Notes under the pieces: model-generated
Told to the model about the DNA's origin: nothing
Databases searched by the model: none
Seen by the model: the letters and a program-made list of their open reading frames with translations, nothing else
Source: an uncultured Rhizobiaceae bacterium
GTDB taxonomy: Bacteria; Pseudomonadota; Alphaproteobacteria; Rhizobiales; Rhizobiaceae
Assembly (NCBI GenBank): GCA_947259295.1
Contig: CAMYMG010000036.1
Location: forward strand, 62,001-126,000
DNA length: 64,000 nucleotides
Direction: 5' to 3'
Shown: positions 28,092-38,043 of the stretch, one piece after another
Numbering within the stretch: position 1 is the first letter of the stretch
Layout: every line of letters begins with the position of its first letter
Program-made: the position numbers and the translations under genes

Positions 28092-30011
28092 CTAGATCGC
28101 GACCTGCGTTCCGATTTCGACCACGCGGCCGGTCGGGATCTGGAAATACTCCGTCGCGTCGGATGCGGTGCGCGCTAAGCCGATGAACAGCCGGTCCTGC
28201 CACAGCGGCATGCCTGAATTGGCCGATGCCTTCAGCGAGCGCCGCGACAGGAAGAACGACGTCGTCATGATATCAAATTTCCAGCCCTGCTTGCGGCAGA
28301 TCGACATCGCCTTCGGGATGTTGGGCTGTTCCATGTAGCCGAAAGTCAGCGTTACGCGCATGAACAGGTCGTTGATCGGCTCGAGATTGGCGCGGTCGCC
28401 TTCCGGCACGGTCGGCGTCTGCGCGGTCACCACGCTCAGGATGACGTTCTGCTCGTGCAGCACCTTGTAGTGCTTCAGGCTGTGCATCAGCGCTGTCGGG
28501 GCGCTGTGCGGATCGCTCGTCAGGAACACGGCCGTGCCGGGAACAACCATGGGCGGCTTCTTGGCCAGGTTGTCGGCCAGGAAGTCGAGCGGAATCTCGT
28601 TCTTGCGCGTCTTGTCGAAGAGGAACTTGGAGCCCCTCACCCAAGTCCACATGATTATGCCCATCATGGAGGCAACACAGATCGAGACCCAGCCGCCGTC
28701 GACCACCTTGACCGCATTGGCGAGGAAGAAGCCGGTATCGACCGTCGCGAAGACGATGGTCAGGGCGATCGCGCCGGCGAGCTTCCACTTCCAGCGATGC
28801 CGCATGACGACGAACAGCAGGATCGTCGTCACCAGCATCTCGCCGGTGACCGAGATGCCGTAGGCAGAGGCGAGATTGGTCGATGCCCCGAAGCCGACGA
28901 CGAGGAACATCACGCCGACCGCGAGCAGCAGATTGACCCTCGGCATATAGATCTGCCCGGACTGCATTTCTGAGGTGTGCTGGATCTCGAAACGCGGCAG
29001 CAGGCTGAGCTGCACGGCCTGGCGGGTCAGCGAATAGGCGCCGGAGATCACGGCCTGGCTGGCAATAACCGTCGCCGCCGTAGCCAGGCCGACCATCGGC
29101 AGCAGCGCCCATTCGGGCAGCATTTCAAAGAACGGGTTCTGCGGCGCGCCGCCATGCGCCAGCACGTACGCGCCCTGGCCGAAATAGTTGAGCAGCAGGC
29201 AGGGAAAGACGATGGCGATCCAGGCCGCGACGATCGGCCTGCGGCCGAAATGCCCGAGATCGACATAAAGCGCCTCGGCGCCGGTCACTGCCAGGAACAC
29301 AGCGCCGATCGTGACGAACGCCACTTCGGGCTGTCCGAACAGATAGATGACGCCGTAATAGGGATTGACCGCCAGTAGCACCGTCGGATCGTCGGCGATG
29401 TGCCAGATGCCGGCCAGGCCGATGGCCAGGAACCAGATGGCTGTCACCGGGCCGAACACCTTGGCGACGCCGCCCGTGCCGAAGCGCTGTACCGCAAACA
29501 GTACCGCCAGGATCACCAGAGTGATCGGCACTACATATTCCTCGAAAGCCGGCGTCGCGACCGTGAGGCCTTCGACCGCGGAAAGCACCGATATGGCCGG
29601 CGTGATGATCGCATCGCCAAAAAACAGCGCCGCGCCGCAGACGCCGATCGTCAGGATGGCGCCGCTGGCGCGCGGATAGGCGCGGCGGGCCAGCGCCATC
29701 AGCGACAGCGTTCCGCCCTCGCCGCCATTGTCGGCGCGCAGAACGAAGATGACATACTTGATCGTCACGATGACGGTAAGCGCCCAGACGATGAGCGACA
29801 GGACGCCCAGAACCTCGATGCGGGTGGCGGCCTCGTCGGCCGATGCCGCATGCAGCGCCTCTCGAAATGCGTAGATGGGGCTGGTGCCGATGTCGCCATA
29901 GACGACACCGAGCGCACCCAACATCAGAACCCTGGTGCTTTGGGTCGGAGCGGCCGAAGGTTCCGTCTCACCGGCAGGCTGAGGCACGCTACCGGGGTCT
30001 TTCTGGTCCAT
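28092..30011 (-). CDS. kup: Kup-type potassium uptake transporter
   Basis: The 639-aa protein has the Kup opening [25 protein letters not shown] and about twelve membrane spans in its first 450 residues, followed by a cytoplasmic domain of about 190 residues. It imports K+ with protons. The ATG at 30011 is used; the track's TTG one codon earlier is not needed. It is monocistronic, with TetR downstream on the same strand and a 634-bp empty region upstream. Confidence 0.93.
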   Translation of the reverse strand: MDQKDPGSVPQPAGETEPSAAPTQSTRVLMLGALGVVYGDIGTSPIYAFREALHAASADEAATRIEVLGVLSLIVWALTVIVTIKYVIFVLRADNGGEGGTLSLMALARRAYPRASGAILTIGVCGAALFFGDAIITPAISVLSAVEGLTVATPAFEEYVVPITLVILAVLFAVQRFGTGGVAKVFGPVTAIWFLAIGLAGIWHIADDPTVLLAVNPYYGVIYLFGQPEVAFVTIGAVFLAVTGAEALYVDLGHFGRRPIVAAWIAIVFPCLLLNYFGQGAYVLAHGGAPQNPFFEMLPEWALLPMVGLATAATVIASQAVISGAYSLTRQAVQLSLLPRFEIQHTSEMQSGQIYMPRVNLLLAVGVMFLVVGFGASTNLASAYGISVTGEMLVTTILLFVVMRHRWKWKLAGAIALTIVFATVDTGFFLANAVKVVDGGWVSICVASMMGIIMWTWVRGSKFLFDKTRKNEIPLDFLADNLAKKPPMVVPGTAVFLTSDPHSAPTALMHSLKHYKVLHEQNVILSVVTAQTPTVPEGDRANLEPINDLFMRVTLTFGYMEQPNIPKAMSICRKQGWKFDIMTTSFFLSRRSLKASANSGMPLWQDRLFIGLARTASDATEYFQIPTGRVVEIGTQVAI

Positions 30012-30645
30012 CAAAACACTGCCACTCCGATAAAGCGGGGGGCTTTACGCCAGTGGTCCCGCCAAAGCAATTGCCGTTCTGCATGGCAGCTACTCGCCAA
30101 TGCGCCGTCTGGATTGCGTGCGCCTTTTACCATCAACAGGCAAAAAGAAAACGACTGATCGCCTGCCGTTGCGGAAACGTTTTTGGCTTCCCGTTCGCAT
30201 GAGCCCGGCCGGGCCACGGGCCACCGCGGCGGCGCTCCCGGTCGATTGCTGCCCACCCGCCACGGCTTTCTCCCTATTTTTCAGGCCGTTCTTGGCGTCT
30301 TCGGAATCAGAGTTTGAGGATTTTCCGCCGATATGGTCCGATTCCCGGAACCGAGTTGTCGAGCTCACGTAACGCGAGGTAGCGGTCCGATGTTCCGCCC
30401 GCGCGATGACGGGCGCCTCGATACGGCTTTCGGAATGAGTCCGCGCCTGATTCGGACGTATCCGGCCACCGACCGGCCATCAGCCAGGTCCGCACCGCGA
30501 CCATGCTATGCTATCCGGAGGGCTGCACTCCCGGCTGGAGGGAACGGATCTTGGCGGATCGCATTTGCCTCGCGAGGCTGACAGTGCGTACCGCGACCTG
30601 GTCGCAGCAAGCCGGAAACCGCGCCGATTACAAGGAGTTCTCCCC
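30012..30645. other. Intergenic region upstream of kup, no gene supported
   Basis: The 634-bp divergent gap holds several overlapping short ORFs on both strands, none with a recognisable domain or convincing ribosome site. It must contain the kup promoter and that of the STAS-like gene. No tRNA, riboswitch or terminator was recognised. Confidence 0.5.
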
Positions 30646-31047
30646 ATGATCTACGAAACACCGCCCAGCATCCGCCGTCTGGAGACCGACCGCAGCGATG
30701 CCTGCGCCTTCGAAATCACCGGCCATATCACGGCCGCCGACATGGAGAACCTCTACGGCCTTCTGGAAGCCGAATACGCCCTGCACGACAAGCTCGACCT
30801 GCTGGTTCTGATCCACGACTACGAGGGCTTCGACTGGAGCGCCGCCTTCACCGAGACCACCATGCTCGGCAAGACCCATGCTCTCAAGCATATCCGCAAA
30901 TACGCCGTCGTAGGCGGTCCGGACTGGATGCGCGGCGTGCTCGGCTTCTTCAAGCCGTTCTTTTCGATCGACATGAAGCATTTCGAGCTCGACGACGCGG
31001 CAGCGGCGTGGAAATGGATCGGCGCAAACCCGGTCGAAACCGCCTGA
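30646..31047 (+). CDS. STAS/SEC14-like (SpoIIAA-like) domain protein
   Basis: The 133-aa protein fits the SpoIIAA-like family: a strand-helix pattern with FEITGHITAADMENLYGLLE, LDLLVLIHDYEGFDW and ALKHIRKYAVVGGPDWMRG. Members lack the phosphorylated serine of true anti-sigma antagonists, and their role is unknown. AAGGAG precedes the ATG at 30646, which decides this start over the longer ORF of 179 aa. The next gene, a PP2C-like phosphatase 85 bp on, is a suggestive neighbour because SpoIIAA-type proteins are classical PP2C substrates. Confidence 0.82.
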   Translation: MIYETPPSIRRLETDRSDACAFEITGHITAADMENLYGLLEAEYALHDKLDLLVLIHDYEGFDWSAAFTETTMLGKTHALKHIRKYAVVGGPDWMRGVLGFFKPFFSIDMKHFELDDAAAAWKWIGANPVETA

Positions 31048-31132
31048 CAGCCTTTGTGTGACCGGGCATCCCCGGTCACATGCCCGACACAGCTCATGTT
31101 CAGAAGGCGTGCATGCCTGCTAGAACCTGATC

Positions 31133-32011
31133 ATGAGTCTTTCCCCGACGCTTCGCATTACCGACATGCTCTCGGAGGCCGGCGATCCGGCGCGCGTCAA
31201 CGAGGACGCGGCCGGCGGCAACCGCTGCTCGGCCTTCGTCATCGACGGTGCAACCGGGCTCGGCGCCAAGAGCATCGTCGGCCTGGAAGGGTCGGATGCG
31301 GCCTGGCTCGCCCGGCTGGCAAAAACCTTCTTCGAACAGGAGGTCACGCCCGCCCGCGCCATGCCCGATATCGTCCGCACGCTCAACAAGCAGGCCGCGA
31401 CAGTCGTGCATGACGCGGCCGGCGGCCTGCCGATCGCGCCGTGGAGCCTGCCTGTCGCCGGGTTCCAGCTTGTACGCGTCGAGGGCCCGTCGCTGGTCAC
31501 CTACGGACTTGGCGATTGCCGGCTTTTCCTGACCGGTGCCGACGGGATCACCATGGACACCACGGCGCTGAAAGGCAGCCATGCCCGGGAACAGGAGGGC
31601 GCGCGACGCGCCATCGCGCATGCCGGCGGGCTCTCCGCCGCCCGTTCGCTTGCCGAAGATCCGACCGTGCGTGACGAACTGCGCCGCCATCGCGCCACCT
31701 ACAACCGCGACGACTCGTCCGTCTGGACCCTCGGCACCGAGCCGGCGGCGTCGAAGCACCTGGCCGTGGACAGGCTTGCCGTCGACCTGCCGGCCACGGG
31801 GCTATTGTGCACCGACGGCTTCGCCGCGCTGAGCGACCAGTATGGCCGCTATGCTCCCGACGAACTCGTGGCCGTCGCGAAATCCGCCGGGCTGAAGGCG
31901 CTGATGACGGAACTGCGGCAGATCGAGCGCGTCGAGGACCCGGATGGTCGCCTCTACCCGCGCTTCAAGGTCTCGGACGACGCCACGGCGCTGCTCTTCG
32001 AGGTCGTCTGA
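31133..32011 (+). CDS. PP2C-like protein serine/threonine phosphatase
   Basis: The 292-aa protein has PP2C metal-binding motifs: ARVNEDAAGG, VIDGATGLG, YGLGDCRLFL and LLCTDGFAAL. The DGATG in place of DGMGG marks a divergent bacterial branch. It lies on the plus strand after the STAS-like gene and converges with the helicase gene 17 bp on. Its substrate is unknown. Confidence 0.83.
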   Translation: MSLSPTLRITDMLSEAGDPARVNEDAAGGNRCSAFVIDGATGLGAKSIVGLEGSDAAWLARLAKTFFEQEVTPARAMPDIVRTLNKQAATVVHDAAGGLPIAPWSLPVAGFQLVRVEGPSLVTYGLGDCRLFLTGADGITMDTTALKGSHAREQEGARRAIAHAGGLSAARSLAEDPTVRDELRRHRATYNRDDSSVWTLGTEPAASKHLAVDRLAVDLPATGLLCTDGFAALSDQYGRYAPDELVAVAKSAGLKALMTELRQIERVEDPDGRLYPRFKVSDDATALLFEVV

Positions 32012-32028
32012 AGCCGGGCCCCTGCCGG

Positions 32029-33156
32029 TCAGCGTACGATGGTCAGGCGCTCGGCGGCACGCGTGATCGCCGTGTAGAGCCAGCGCTGCCGCGTTTCCTT
32101 GAACGCATAACTCTCGTCGAACAGCACGATGTCGTTCCACTGCGAGCCCTGCGCCTTGTGCACGGTCAGCGCGTAGCCATAGTCGAAATCGTCGAAGCGC
32201 TTCTTCTGCTGCCATGGAACGTCGGTATCCGGATCGTCGAAGGCCGATTTGAGCAGCTTGATCTTGGCGACGCCGCGATCCGGGTCGTCCTCCTCCGGCG
32301 ACACCAGCAGGTTGATGCCGGGCTTCACCGTTTCGCGCGACGAGGTCATCACCTTCCACAGCGAGCCGTTGAGCAGGCCCTTGGCCGGGTCGTTGCGCAG
32401 GCAGACAAGCTTGTCGCCGGCCTGCGGGTAATTGGCGGTAAAGCCCTTCAGCTCGCGCAGCCGCTGATTGTAGCGCTTGCGCGTCCGGTTGGTGCCGACG
32501 AGCACCTGGTCGGCCTTGAGCACCAGTTCCTGCGTCACGTCTTCCTTGCCGATCACCTGCGCCGTGCCGTAGTCGCCGCGCATGAATTCGCGGCCCTCGC
32601 GCACGTCGAGCGCCAGCCGCAGGATCGGATTGTCGCGTGCCTGCCGGTGGATCTCGGTCAAAAGGATGTCCGGCTCGTGCTCGGTGAAGAAGCCGCCGCC
32701 CGAAATCGGCGGCAGCTGCGCCGGGTCGCCGAGCACCAGGATCGGCGTGCCGAAGGTGAGCAGGTCGCGGCCGAGCTGCTCATCGACCATCGAGCATTCG
32801 TCGACGATGATAAGCTTGGCGCGCGACACCGGGCTTTGCCGGTTGAGCGAGAAGGTCGGCGACATCGACGTCTTGCCGGTCACCTCGTCGGAGACCGATT
32901 CCTCGCCCTTCGGCCGATAGATCAGCGAATGGATGGTGCGCGCATTCGTAGCGCCCTTGGAGCGCAGCACCTGCGCCGCCTTGCCAGTGAAGGCGGCGAA
33001 CTGCACCTGGCCGTCGACATGCTCTGCGAAATAGCGCGCCAGCGTCGTCTTGCCGGTGCCGGCATAGCCGAACAGGCGAAAGATCTGCGGACGGCCGTCC
33101 TTCAGCCACCGCGCCACCGCCTTCAGCGCGTCGTCCTGCTGCGGAGAAAATTCCAT
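32029..33156 (-). CDS. RecD-like ATP-dependent DNA helicase
   Basis: The 375-aa product has a superfamily 1B helicase core: Walker A FGYAGTGKTTLAR, Walker B LIIVDECSMVDEQL with the downstream GDPAQLPPISG, and C-terminal LTVHKAQGSQWNDIVLFDES and YTAITRAAERL. It lacks the long N-terminal region of RecD2, and resembles the stand-alone helicases common in Rhizobiales (Dda-like size). The ATG at 33156 (MEFSPQQDDALK) is where homology begins; in-frame starts up to 33246 remain possible. RecBC genes are absent, so a RecBCD role is unlikely. Confidence 0.85.
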   Translation of the reverse strand: MEFSPQQDDALKAVARWLKDGRPQIFRLFGYAGTGKTTLARYFAEHVDGQVQFAAFTGKAAQVLRSKGATNARTIHSLIYRPKGEESVSDEVTGKTSMSPTFSLNRQSPVSRAKLIIVDECSMVDEQLGRDLLTFGTPILVLGDPAQLPPISGGGFFTEHEPDILLTEIHRQARDNPILRLALDVREGREFMRGDYGTAQVIGKEDVTQELVLKADQVLVGTNRTRKRYNQRLRELKGFTANYPQAGDKLVCLRNDPAKGLLNGSLWKVMTSSRETVKPGINLLVSPEEDDPDRGVAKIKLLKSAFDDPDTDVPWQQKKRFDDFDYGYALTVHKAQGSQWNDIVLFDESYAFKETRQRWLYTAITRAAERLTIVR

Positions 33157-33387
33157 CGGCCTGACTGACAGGATTCGGTCGCCGGGGGCAAGGGACATGA
33201 GCACCGAACCGAGCCCAGCCGCCGAGGTCATGTTGCGTCGCAGCAATAAACCGTCCTATAGAGGCCGCTCGACAGGACCCGGCGCCAGGCCGGGTGGCTC
33301 TTCCGGCCGCCGATCCGCCGGACAACTCATCGCAGCAGCGTTCGTAGCGGGTTTCCGCGCCGCGTGGCCTGCCTGGAATTCCGGTTT

Positions 33388-34872
33388 ATGATCTCGCTAA
33401 ACGCCTACCGTAACCAGTGGTTCGGCAACGTCCGCGCCGACGTTCTTGCCGGCCTCGTCGTCGCCCTCGCGCTCATCCCCGAGGCGATCGCCTTCTCGAT
33501 CATCGCCGGTGTCGACCCCAAGATCGGCCTCTACGCCTCCTTCTCGATCGCCGTCATCGTCGCCATCACCGGCGGCCGGCCCGGCATGATCTCGGCCGCC
33601 ACTGCGGCCACCGCAGTGCTGATGGTCACGCTGGTCAGGGATTACGGTCTGCAATATCTGCTCGCCGCCACGGTGCTCGCCGGCCTGCTGCAGATCGGCG
33701 CCGGCCTCTTGAAGCTCGGCTATGTCATGAGATTCGTCTCGCGCTCGGTGATGACCGGCTTCGTCAACGCGCTCGCCATCTTGATCTTCATGGCGCAGCT
33801 GCCCGAACTCATCGGCGTGCCCTGGCTGACCTACGTGATGGTCGCCGCCGGCCTTGCCATCATCTACCTCTTCCCGCTGCTCACCAAGTCGATCCCCTCG
33901 CCGCTCGTCTGCATCCTGATCCTGACCGCCGTGTCGATCGGCTTCGGCTTCGACGTGCGCACCGTCGGCGACATGGGCGAACTGCCCTCGACCCTGCCCG
34001 TTTTCCTCATCCCGCAGATCCCCTTCACGCTCGAGACGCTGATGATCATCCTGCCCTATTCGGCGGCGGTGGCGGCCGTCGGCCTGCTGGAATCGCTGAT
34101 GACGGCGTCAATTGTCGACGAGTTGACTGACACGCCGAGCGACAAGAACCAGGAATGCATTGGCCAGGGCATCGCCAACACGGCGACCGGCTTCATCGGC
34201 GGCATGGCCGGCTGCGCCATGATCGGCCAGTCGATCATCAACGTTAAGTCGGGCGGCCGCGGCCGGCTGTCGACCTTCTGCGCCGGCATCCTGCTGCTGT
34301 TCATGATCGTCGTACTCGGCGACTGGGTGAAGGAGATCCCGATGCCGGCGCTCGTCGCCATCATGATCATGGTCTCGATCGGTACCTTCTCGTGGTCGTC
34401 GATCGTCAATCTGCGCCATCATCCGCGCTCCTCGTCGATCGTCATGCTGGCGACCGTCATCTGCGTCGTCTTCACCCACAACCTGGCGATCGGCGTCTTC
34501 GTCGGCGTGCTTTTGTCCGGCATCTTCTTCGCCTGGAAGATCGCCCAGATTTTCCGCGTCACCTCGACCCTGTCGGACGACGGCAAGGCCCGCACCTATG
34601 TCGTCGAAGGCCAGGTCTTCTTCGCATCGGCTGACGATTTCACCGCCGCCTTCGACTTCAAGGAAGCGCTGGAAAAGGTCGTCATCGACGTCAGCCGGGC
34701 GCATATCTGGGACATTTCGAGCGTCGCCGCCCTCGACACCATCGTGCTTAAATTCCGCCGCGACGGGGCGGAGGTGGAGATCGTCGGCCTGAACAAGGCG
34801 AGCGAGACCATCGTCGACAGGCTGGCCGTCCACGACAAGCCGGGCGCGCTCGAAACCCTGATGGGCCACTAG
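33388..34872 (+). CDS. SulP-family inorganic anion transporter with STAS domain
   Basis: The 494-aa protein has about 11-12 membrane spans followed by a C-terminal STAS domain (about 390-494). [24 protein letters not shown] is the SulP signature. Substrate may be sulfate, bicarbonate or another anion; no carbonic anhydrase or sulfur gene is adjacent. The universal stress protein 106 bp downstream is a frequent partner in proteobacteria. Confidence 0.9.
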   Translation: MISLNAYRNQWFGNVRADVLAGLVVALALIPEAIAFSIIAGVDPKIGLYASFSIAVIVAITGGRPGMISAATAATAVLMVTLVRDYGLQYLLAATVLAGLLQIGAGLLKLGYVMRFVSRSVMTGFVNALAILIFMAQLPELIGVPWLTYVMVAAGLAIIYLFPLLTKSIPSPLVCILILTAVSIGFGFDVRTVGDMGELPSTLPVFLIPQIPFTLETLMIILPYSAAVAAVGLLESLMTASIVDELTDTPSDKNQECIGQGIANTATGFIGGMAGCAMIGQSIINVKSGGRGRLSTFCAGILLLFMIVVLGDWVKEIPMPALVAIMIMVSIGTFSWSSIVNLRHHPRSSSIVMLATVICVVFTHNLAIGVFVGVLLSGIFFAWKIAQIFRVTSTLSDDGKARTYVVEGQVFFASADDFTAAFDFKEALEKVVIDVSRAHIWDISSVAALDTIVLKFRRDGAEVEIVGLNKASETIVDRLAVHDKPGALETLMGH

Positions 34873-34978
34873 CGGTCCATTTCCCGACTGCCGTCTCGAG
34901 ACTGGCGACAGGTCATTGCAACGGGTTATGGTCGAAGAATAGCAGAGCCGGCGCGGGCCGGACGCAGGGAGAACACCC

Positions 34979-35833
34979 ATGTCGAAACTCATCGCCCTCG
35001 TCGACGGCTCGATCTATGCGCGCAGCGTCTGCGACCATGCCGCCTGGATCGCCGGCCGTACCGGCCAGCCGGTCGAGCTGCTGCACGTGCTCGGCCGCCG
35101 CGAGACGGCAAGCGTCCCCGCCGATCTCAGCGGTTCGATCGCGCTCGGCGCACGGACCGCGCTGCTCTCGGAACTGGCGACGCTCGACGAACAGCGCGCC
35201 AAGCTGGCGCAGAAGCGCGGTCGCGCCATTCTCGACGACGCAAAGGCCGCCGTTGAAGAAGATGGCGTCGGCGATGTGACGACCAGGCTGCGCATCGGCG
35301 ATCTCGTCGAGACGGTGGCCGAAATGGAAAAGGACGCCGCCATGCTGGTCATCGGCAAACGCGGCGAGGGAGCCGATTTCGCCAAGCTGCACCTCGGCTC
35401 CAACCTCGAGCGGGTCGTCAGGGCCACGCACAAGCCGGTGTTCGTGGCATCGCGCGCCTTCACGCCGGTCGAGCGCTTCGTCATCGCCTATGATGGCGGC
35501 GCCAGCGCCAACCGCGCCGTCGAGTGCGTGGCGTCGAGTGCAATGCTCAAGGGCCTCCCCTGCACACTGCTGTCGGTCGGCGCCGACACGGCCGAAAACC
35601 GCTCCCGCCTCGACGCACCGGCAAAGATCCTGCGCGACGCGGGCTATACGGTCGAAACGCTCCTGCAGCAGGGCGACCCCGACGAGGTGATCGGCGCCCG
35701 CGTCGAATCCGAGCACGAGGGCCTGCTCGTGATGGGCGCCTACGGCCATTCGCGCATCCGCAACCTGGTCATCGGCAGCACCACGAGCGCCATGGTGCGC
35801 CGCTGCAAGATCCCGGTGCTGCTGATCCGCTAG
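34979..35833 (+). CDS. Tandem universal stress protein (UspE-like)
   Basis: The 284-aa protein contains two Usp domains (about 1-145 and 155-284). The second keeps the ATP motif G-2x-G-9x-G-S in GAYGHSRIRNLVIGSTT. The first has one extra residue in the equivalent segment (GKRGEGADFAKLHLGS), so it may be structural. It follows the SulP gene on the same strand, and GGGAGA precedes its ATG. Confidence 0.9.
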   Translation: MSKLIALVDGSIYARSVCDHAAWIAGRTGQPVELLHVLGRRETASVPADLSGSIALGARTALLSELATLDEQRAKLAQKRGRAILDDAKAAVEEDGVGDVTTRLRIGDLVETVAEMEKDAAMLVIGKRGEGADFAKLHLGSNLERVVRATHKPVFVASRAFTPVERFVIAYDGGASANRAVECVASSAMLKGLPCTLLSVGADTAENRSRLDAPAKILRDAGYTVETLLQQGDPDEVIGARVESEHEGLLVMGAYGHSRIRNLVIGSTTSAMVRRCKIPVLLIR

Positions 35834-35880
35834 CCCGGACCGCAGCGATAGCAGTTCCGCGAAAAGGCCGATTGCCTCGT

Positions 35881-35915
35881 CAATTAATTGGATGTATCGT
35901 TCATTCAATTAATTG
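35881..35915. promoter_or_regulatory. Two CAATTAATTG palindromes ahead of the TetR gene
   Basis: CAATTAATTG, itself palindromic, occurs at 35881-35890 and 35906-35915, 25 bp apart centre to centre, just before the regulator start. Extended arms GTCAATTAATTG and CAATTAATTGTTGAC also face each other. This AT-rich block in a GC-rich region is a likely TetR operator. Confidence 0.55.
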
Positions 35916-35927
35916 TTGACGTTCAGC

Positions 35928-36539
35928 ATGTCGCCTCGCCACTACTCGATGAAGAAGCGCAGCAGCGACGCCGCCGAGACACGGCGGCGCATCGTCGAGT
36001 CGACGCTTCAGCTTCATGCGCAGAAAGGTGTCCTCGGCACGTCCTGGAAGGACATCGCCGCGCTTGCCGATGTCTCGATCGGCACAGTCTACAAGCACTT
36101 TCCCGACCTCGACGCGCTCCTGCCGGCCTGCGGCGCCCTGATGATGGAGCGCTTCCGGCCGCCCTCCCCCGAAGATGCCGGGGACCTGCTCGACGGCCTT
36201 GCCGACCCCAAGGACCGGCTCGGGCGCGTCGTCACCGAAATCTTCGCCTTTTACGACCGGGCCGGTCCGGCGGCGGAGGTCGACCCGCGCGAGCGCAAGC
36301 TGCCGCAGATCCGGGAATGGGAAGCCTATTGGGCCGGGACGGTGGCTACCGTCGTGAGCGCCGCCCTTGCGCCGCTTCGACCAGCCGAAGCACAGCTGGC
36401 TTTCGTCGCCGCCCTGCTCGACCAGCGCAGCTTTGCTGCCTTGAGCGCGCGTGGCATCGCCGCCGACAAGGCCGCGGGCGAAATCGCGCGGATGGCCATG
36501 GCCTGGCTCGCCCTCGATCGGGAGAATTCCAGCCCCTAG
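35928..36539 (+). CDS. TetR/AcrR-family regulator
   Basis: The 203-aa protein has a TetR N-terminal domain with ETRRRIVESTLQLHAQKG and SWKDIAALADVSIGTVYKHFPDLDALL (about 20-70). The C-terminal domain has no recognised ligand pocket. The ATG at 35928 is used; the track begins at a TTG inside the palindrome region. The cupin gene follows after 20 bp with its own GGGAGG site, so the two form an operon. Confidence 0.87.
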   Translation: MSPRHYSMKKRSSDAAETRRRIVESTLQLHAQKGVLGTSWKDIAALADVSIGTVYKHFPDLDALLPACGALMMERFRPPSPEDAGDLLDGLADPKDRLGRVVTEIFAFYDRAGPAAEVDPRERKLPQIREWEAYWAGTVATVVSAALAPLRPAEAQLAFVAALLDQRSFAALSARGIAADKAAGEIARMAMAWLALDRENSSP

Positions 36540-36559
36540 TCAGCAACGGGAGGTTTTGC

Positions 36560-37033
36560 ATGAACATGACGCTCCAGAACGCCGGCGCCTTCGCACTCAA
36601 ACCCGACGAGGGTGAACGCCTGCTATGGCTTGGCGAACCGGCCATCCTCAAGATCACCGGCGCGGAGACCGGCGGCCACTACGCCGTTGCCGAGGTGATT
36701 TCGACGCCGGAAGGTTTTGTGCCGCTCCACGTGCATGACAATGAGGACGAGGCTTTCCTGATCATGGACGGCGAGGTCGAGTTCACGGTCGGCGACAAGA
36801 CGCTCTCTGCCGGTCCGGGCGCCTTCATTCTCGGTCCACGCGGCATCCCGCATTCCTACAAGGTGAAATCCGCCAGCGCGCGCATCATGATGATCTTCTC
36901 GCCCGCCGGCTTCGAGAACTTCATCCGCGAGACGAGCCTGCCGCTGGACAGGGCGCAAGAGGCCGGCGAGCCTGATATGGAACATTTGATGCAGACCGCC
37001 GCCCGCTACGGCGCGCGCATCCTCGAGGAGTAG
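36560..37033 (+). CDS. Cupin-domain protein
   Basis: The 157-aa protein is a single-domain cupin. Motif 1 is PLHVHDNEDEAFLIMDG, providing two His and a Glu metal ligands, and motif 2 is GPRGIPHSYKV with the third His. It resembles quercetin-dioxygenase-like cupins of unknown substrate. It is co-transcribed with the TetR gene and converges with the nitrile hydratase operon. Confidence 0.87.
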   Translation: MNMTLQNAGAFALKPDEGERLLWLGEPAILKITGAETGGHYAVAEVISTPEGFVPLHVHDNEDEAFLIMDGEVEFTVGDKTLSAGPGAFILGPRGIPHSYKVKSASARIMMIFSPAGFENFIRETSLPLDRAQEAGEPDMEHLMQTAARYGARILEE

Positions 37034-37058
37034 AAAGCTCCGGCTGTGCAAGCTGCGC

Positions 37059-37418
37059 CTACGCTTCCGGGTCGTTCTCCAGCAGGATCGGCTTGCCGTG
37101 CGGCGTGGCATGCGCGGCGCGCTGCCATGCGGCGGCCAGTCCGTCGATGTCGCTCGCGCCGGCGATACCCTTGGCCGCGAGCATTCGTTCCAGCGCGCGC
37201 AGCCAGCACTGGTAGTAATCGCTGCCATCGGCCGCAACGCCGGGCCGCTTCACCTCCTGCGACAGCATTTCCGCCCATTCCGGCCAGGTGAACAGCCCGC
37301 GCTCATGCAGCGCCACGACCATGGCGAAGGCCTCAGCCTGCCAGGGTTCGTCGAAGGGCCGCGGGTCCATGGCGGAGACCTGGATGTCAGGCGGGCTCAA
37401 GGTAGCTTCCCCAGGCAT
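37059..37418 (-). CDS. Nitrile hydratase accessory/activator protein
   Basis: The 119-aa product matches the small activator of nitrile hydratases, itself like the N-terminal part of the beta subunit: FDEPWQAEAFAMVVALHERGLFTWPEWAEML and YYQCWLRALERML. In cobalt enzymes it helps load metal by subunit swapping. Its start overlaps the beta-subunit stop by 32 bp; an ATG at 37370 would leave a 16-bp gap instead. Confidence 0.87.
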   Translation of the reverse strand: MPGEATLSPPDIQVSAMDPRPFDEPWQAEAFAMVVALHERGLFTWPEWAEMLSQEVKRPGVAADGSDYYQCWLRALERMLAAKGIAGASDIDGLAAAWQRAAHATPHGKPILLENDPEA

Positions 37419-38043
37419 CGATCGACACCGTCAGCGTCGGGTCGGCGTCCTCGCCCCAGATCTCCTTGCCGGTGAAAACCACGGTATAGACCCGTTGCGG
37501 CTGCTCGCCCTCTCCATGCGCATTGCTGTCGGGGAACACGAACCCCTCGTGCACGGTTTCCACGACGCCTTGCTTGGCCCGGGCATAGCGCGGCAGCCGC
37601 GTGTGGCCGCTCGGGCTGAAATTCTTCGTCACCACCAGGTCGCCCGCCTTGAAGCGCGGCGTCTCCACCGGCCGGTCGCAGGGGCCGCCGCGCGCCAGCA
37701 CCGCCGGCACGTCTTCAGCCTTCAGCACGCGCTTCGGCGACGCCGCGGCGTCCACCGCCCTGCCCTCCGCGAGATCGCGCTCGCTGACGAAGCCGTGCCG
37801 TTTCAGCAGCCGCTCCAGCCCCTTGATCCAGATTTCGTAATAGCTCGACGACAGATAGTCGACCGGATGCCGGTTTTCGCGCGCGTGCCGGCTTTCGTCG
37901 ATGTTCCAGGCGCCGAGCGCGCCCGAGGCAAGCGTCAGGCCGAGCGCCCGCTTTTCCCAGTCGGCATGGAACACCGGTTCGTCGATCTCCGGCGCGACCG
38001 GCCCGAGTCCCATCTGGCCGCCGAGGTCGTGCGGCCCGTTCAC
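37387..38043 (-). CDS. nthB: Nitrile hydratase subunit beta
   Basis: The 218-aa protein starts [16 protein letters not shown], the near-invariant opening of nitrile hydratase beta subunits, and has the C-terminal SH3-like barrel with [21 protein letters not shown]. It pairs with the alpha subunit to hydrate nitriles to amides. Its start overlaps the alpha stop by 4 bp. Confidence 0.95.
   Translation of the reverse strand: MNGPHDLGGQMGLGPVAPEIDEPVFHADWEKRALGLTLASGALGAWNIDESRHARENRHPVDYLSSSYYEIWIKGLERLLKRHGFVSERDLAEGRAVDAAASPKRVLKAEDVPAVLARGGPCDRPVETPRFKAGDLVVTKNFSPSGHTRLPRYARAKQGVVETVHEGFVFPDSNAHGEGEQPQRVYTVVFTGKEIWGEDADPTLTVSIDAWGSYLEPA

Noticed and set aside
30100-30372. 90-aa ORF in the kup upstream gap
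   Set aside because: No ribosome site, no recognisable domain, and it overlaps other equally poor ORFs on both strands.
32029-33156. RecD subunit of RecBCD
   Set aside because: The protein is short (375 aa), recB and recC are absent, and Rhizobiales generally use AddAB; it is a stand-alone helicase.
35888-35918. Possible sigma-70 promoter within the CAATTAATTG block
   Set aside because: No -10 box of useful quality lies 16-18 bp after TTGGAT; the AT-rich symmetry is better explained as an operator.
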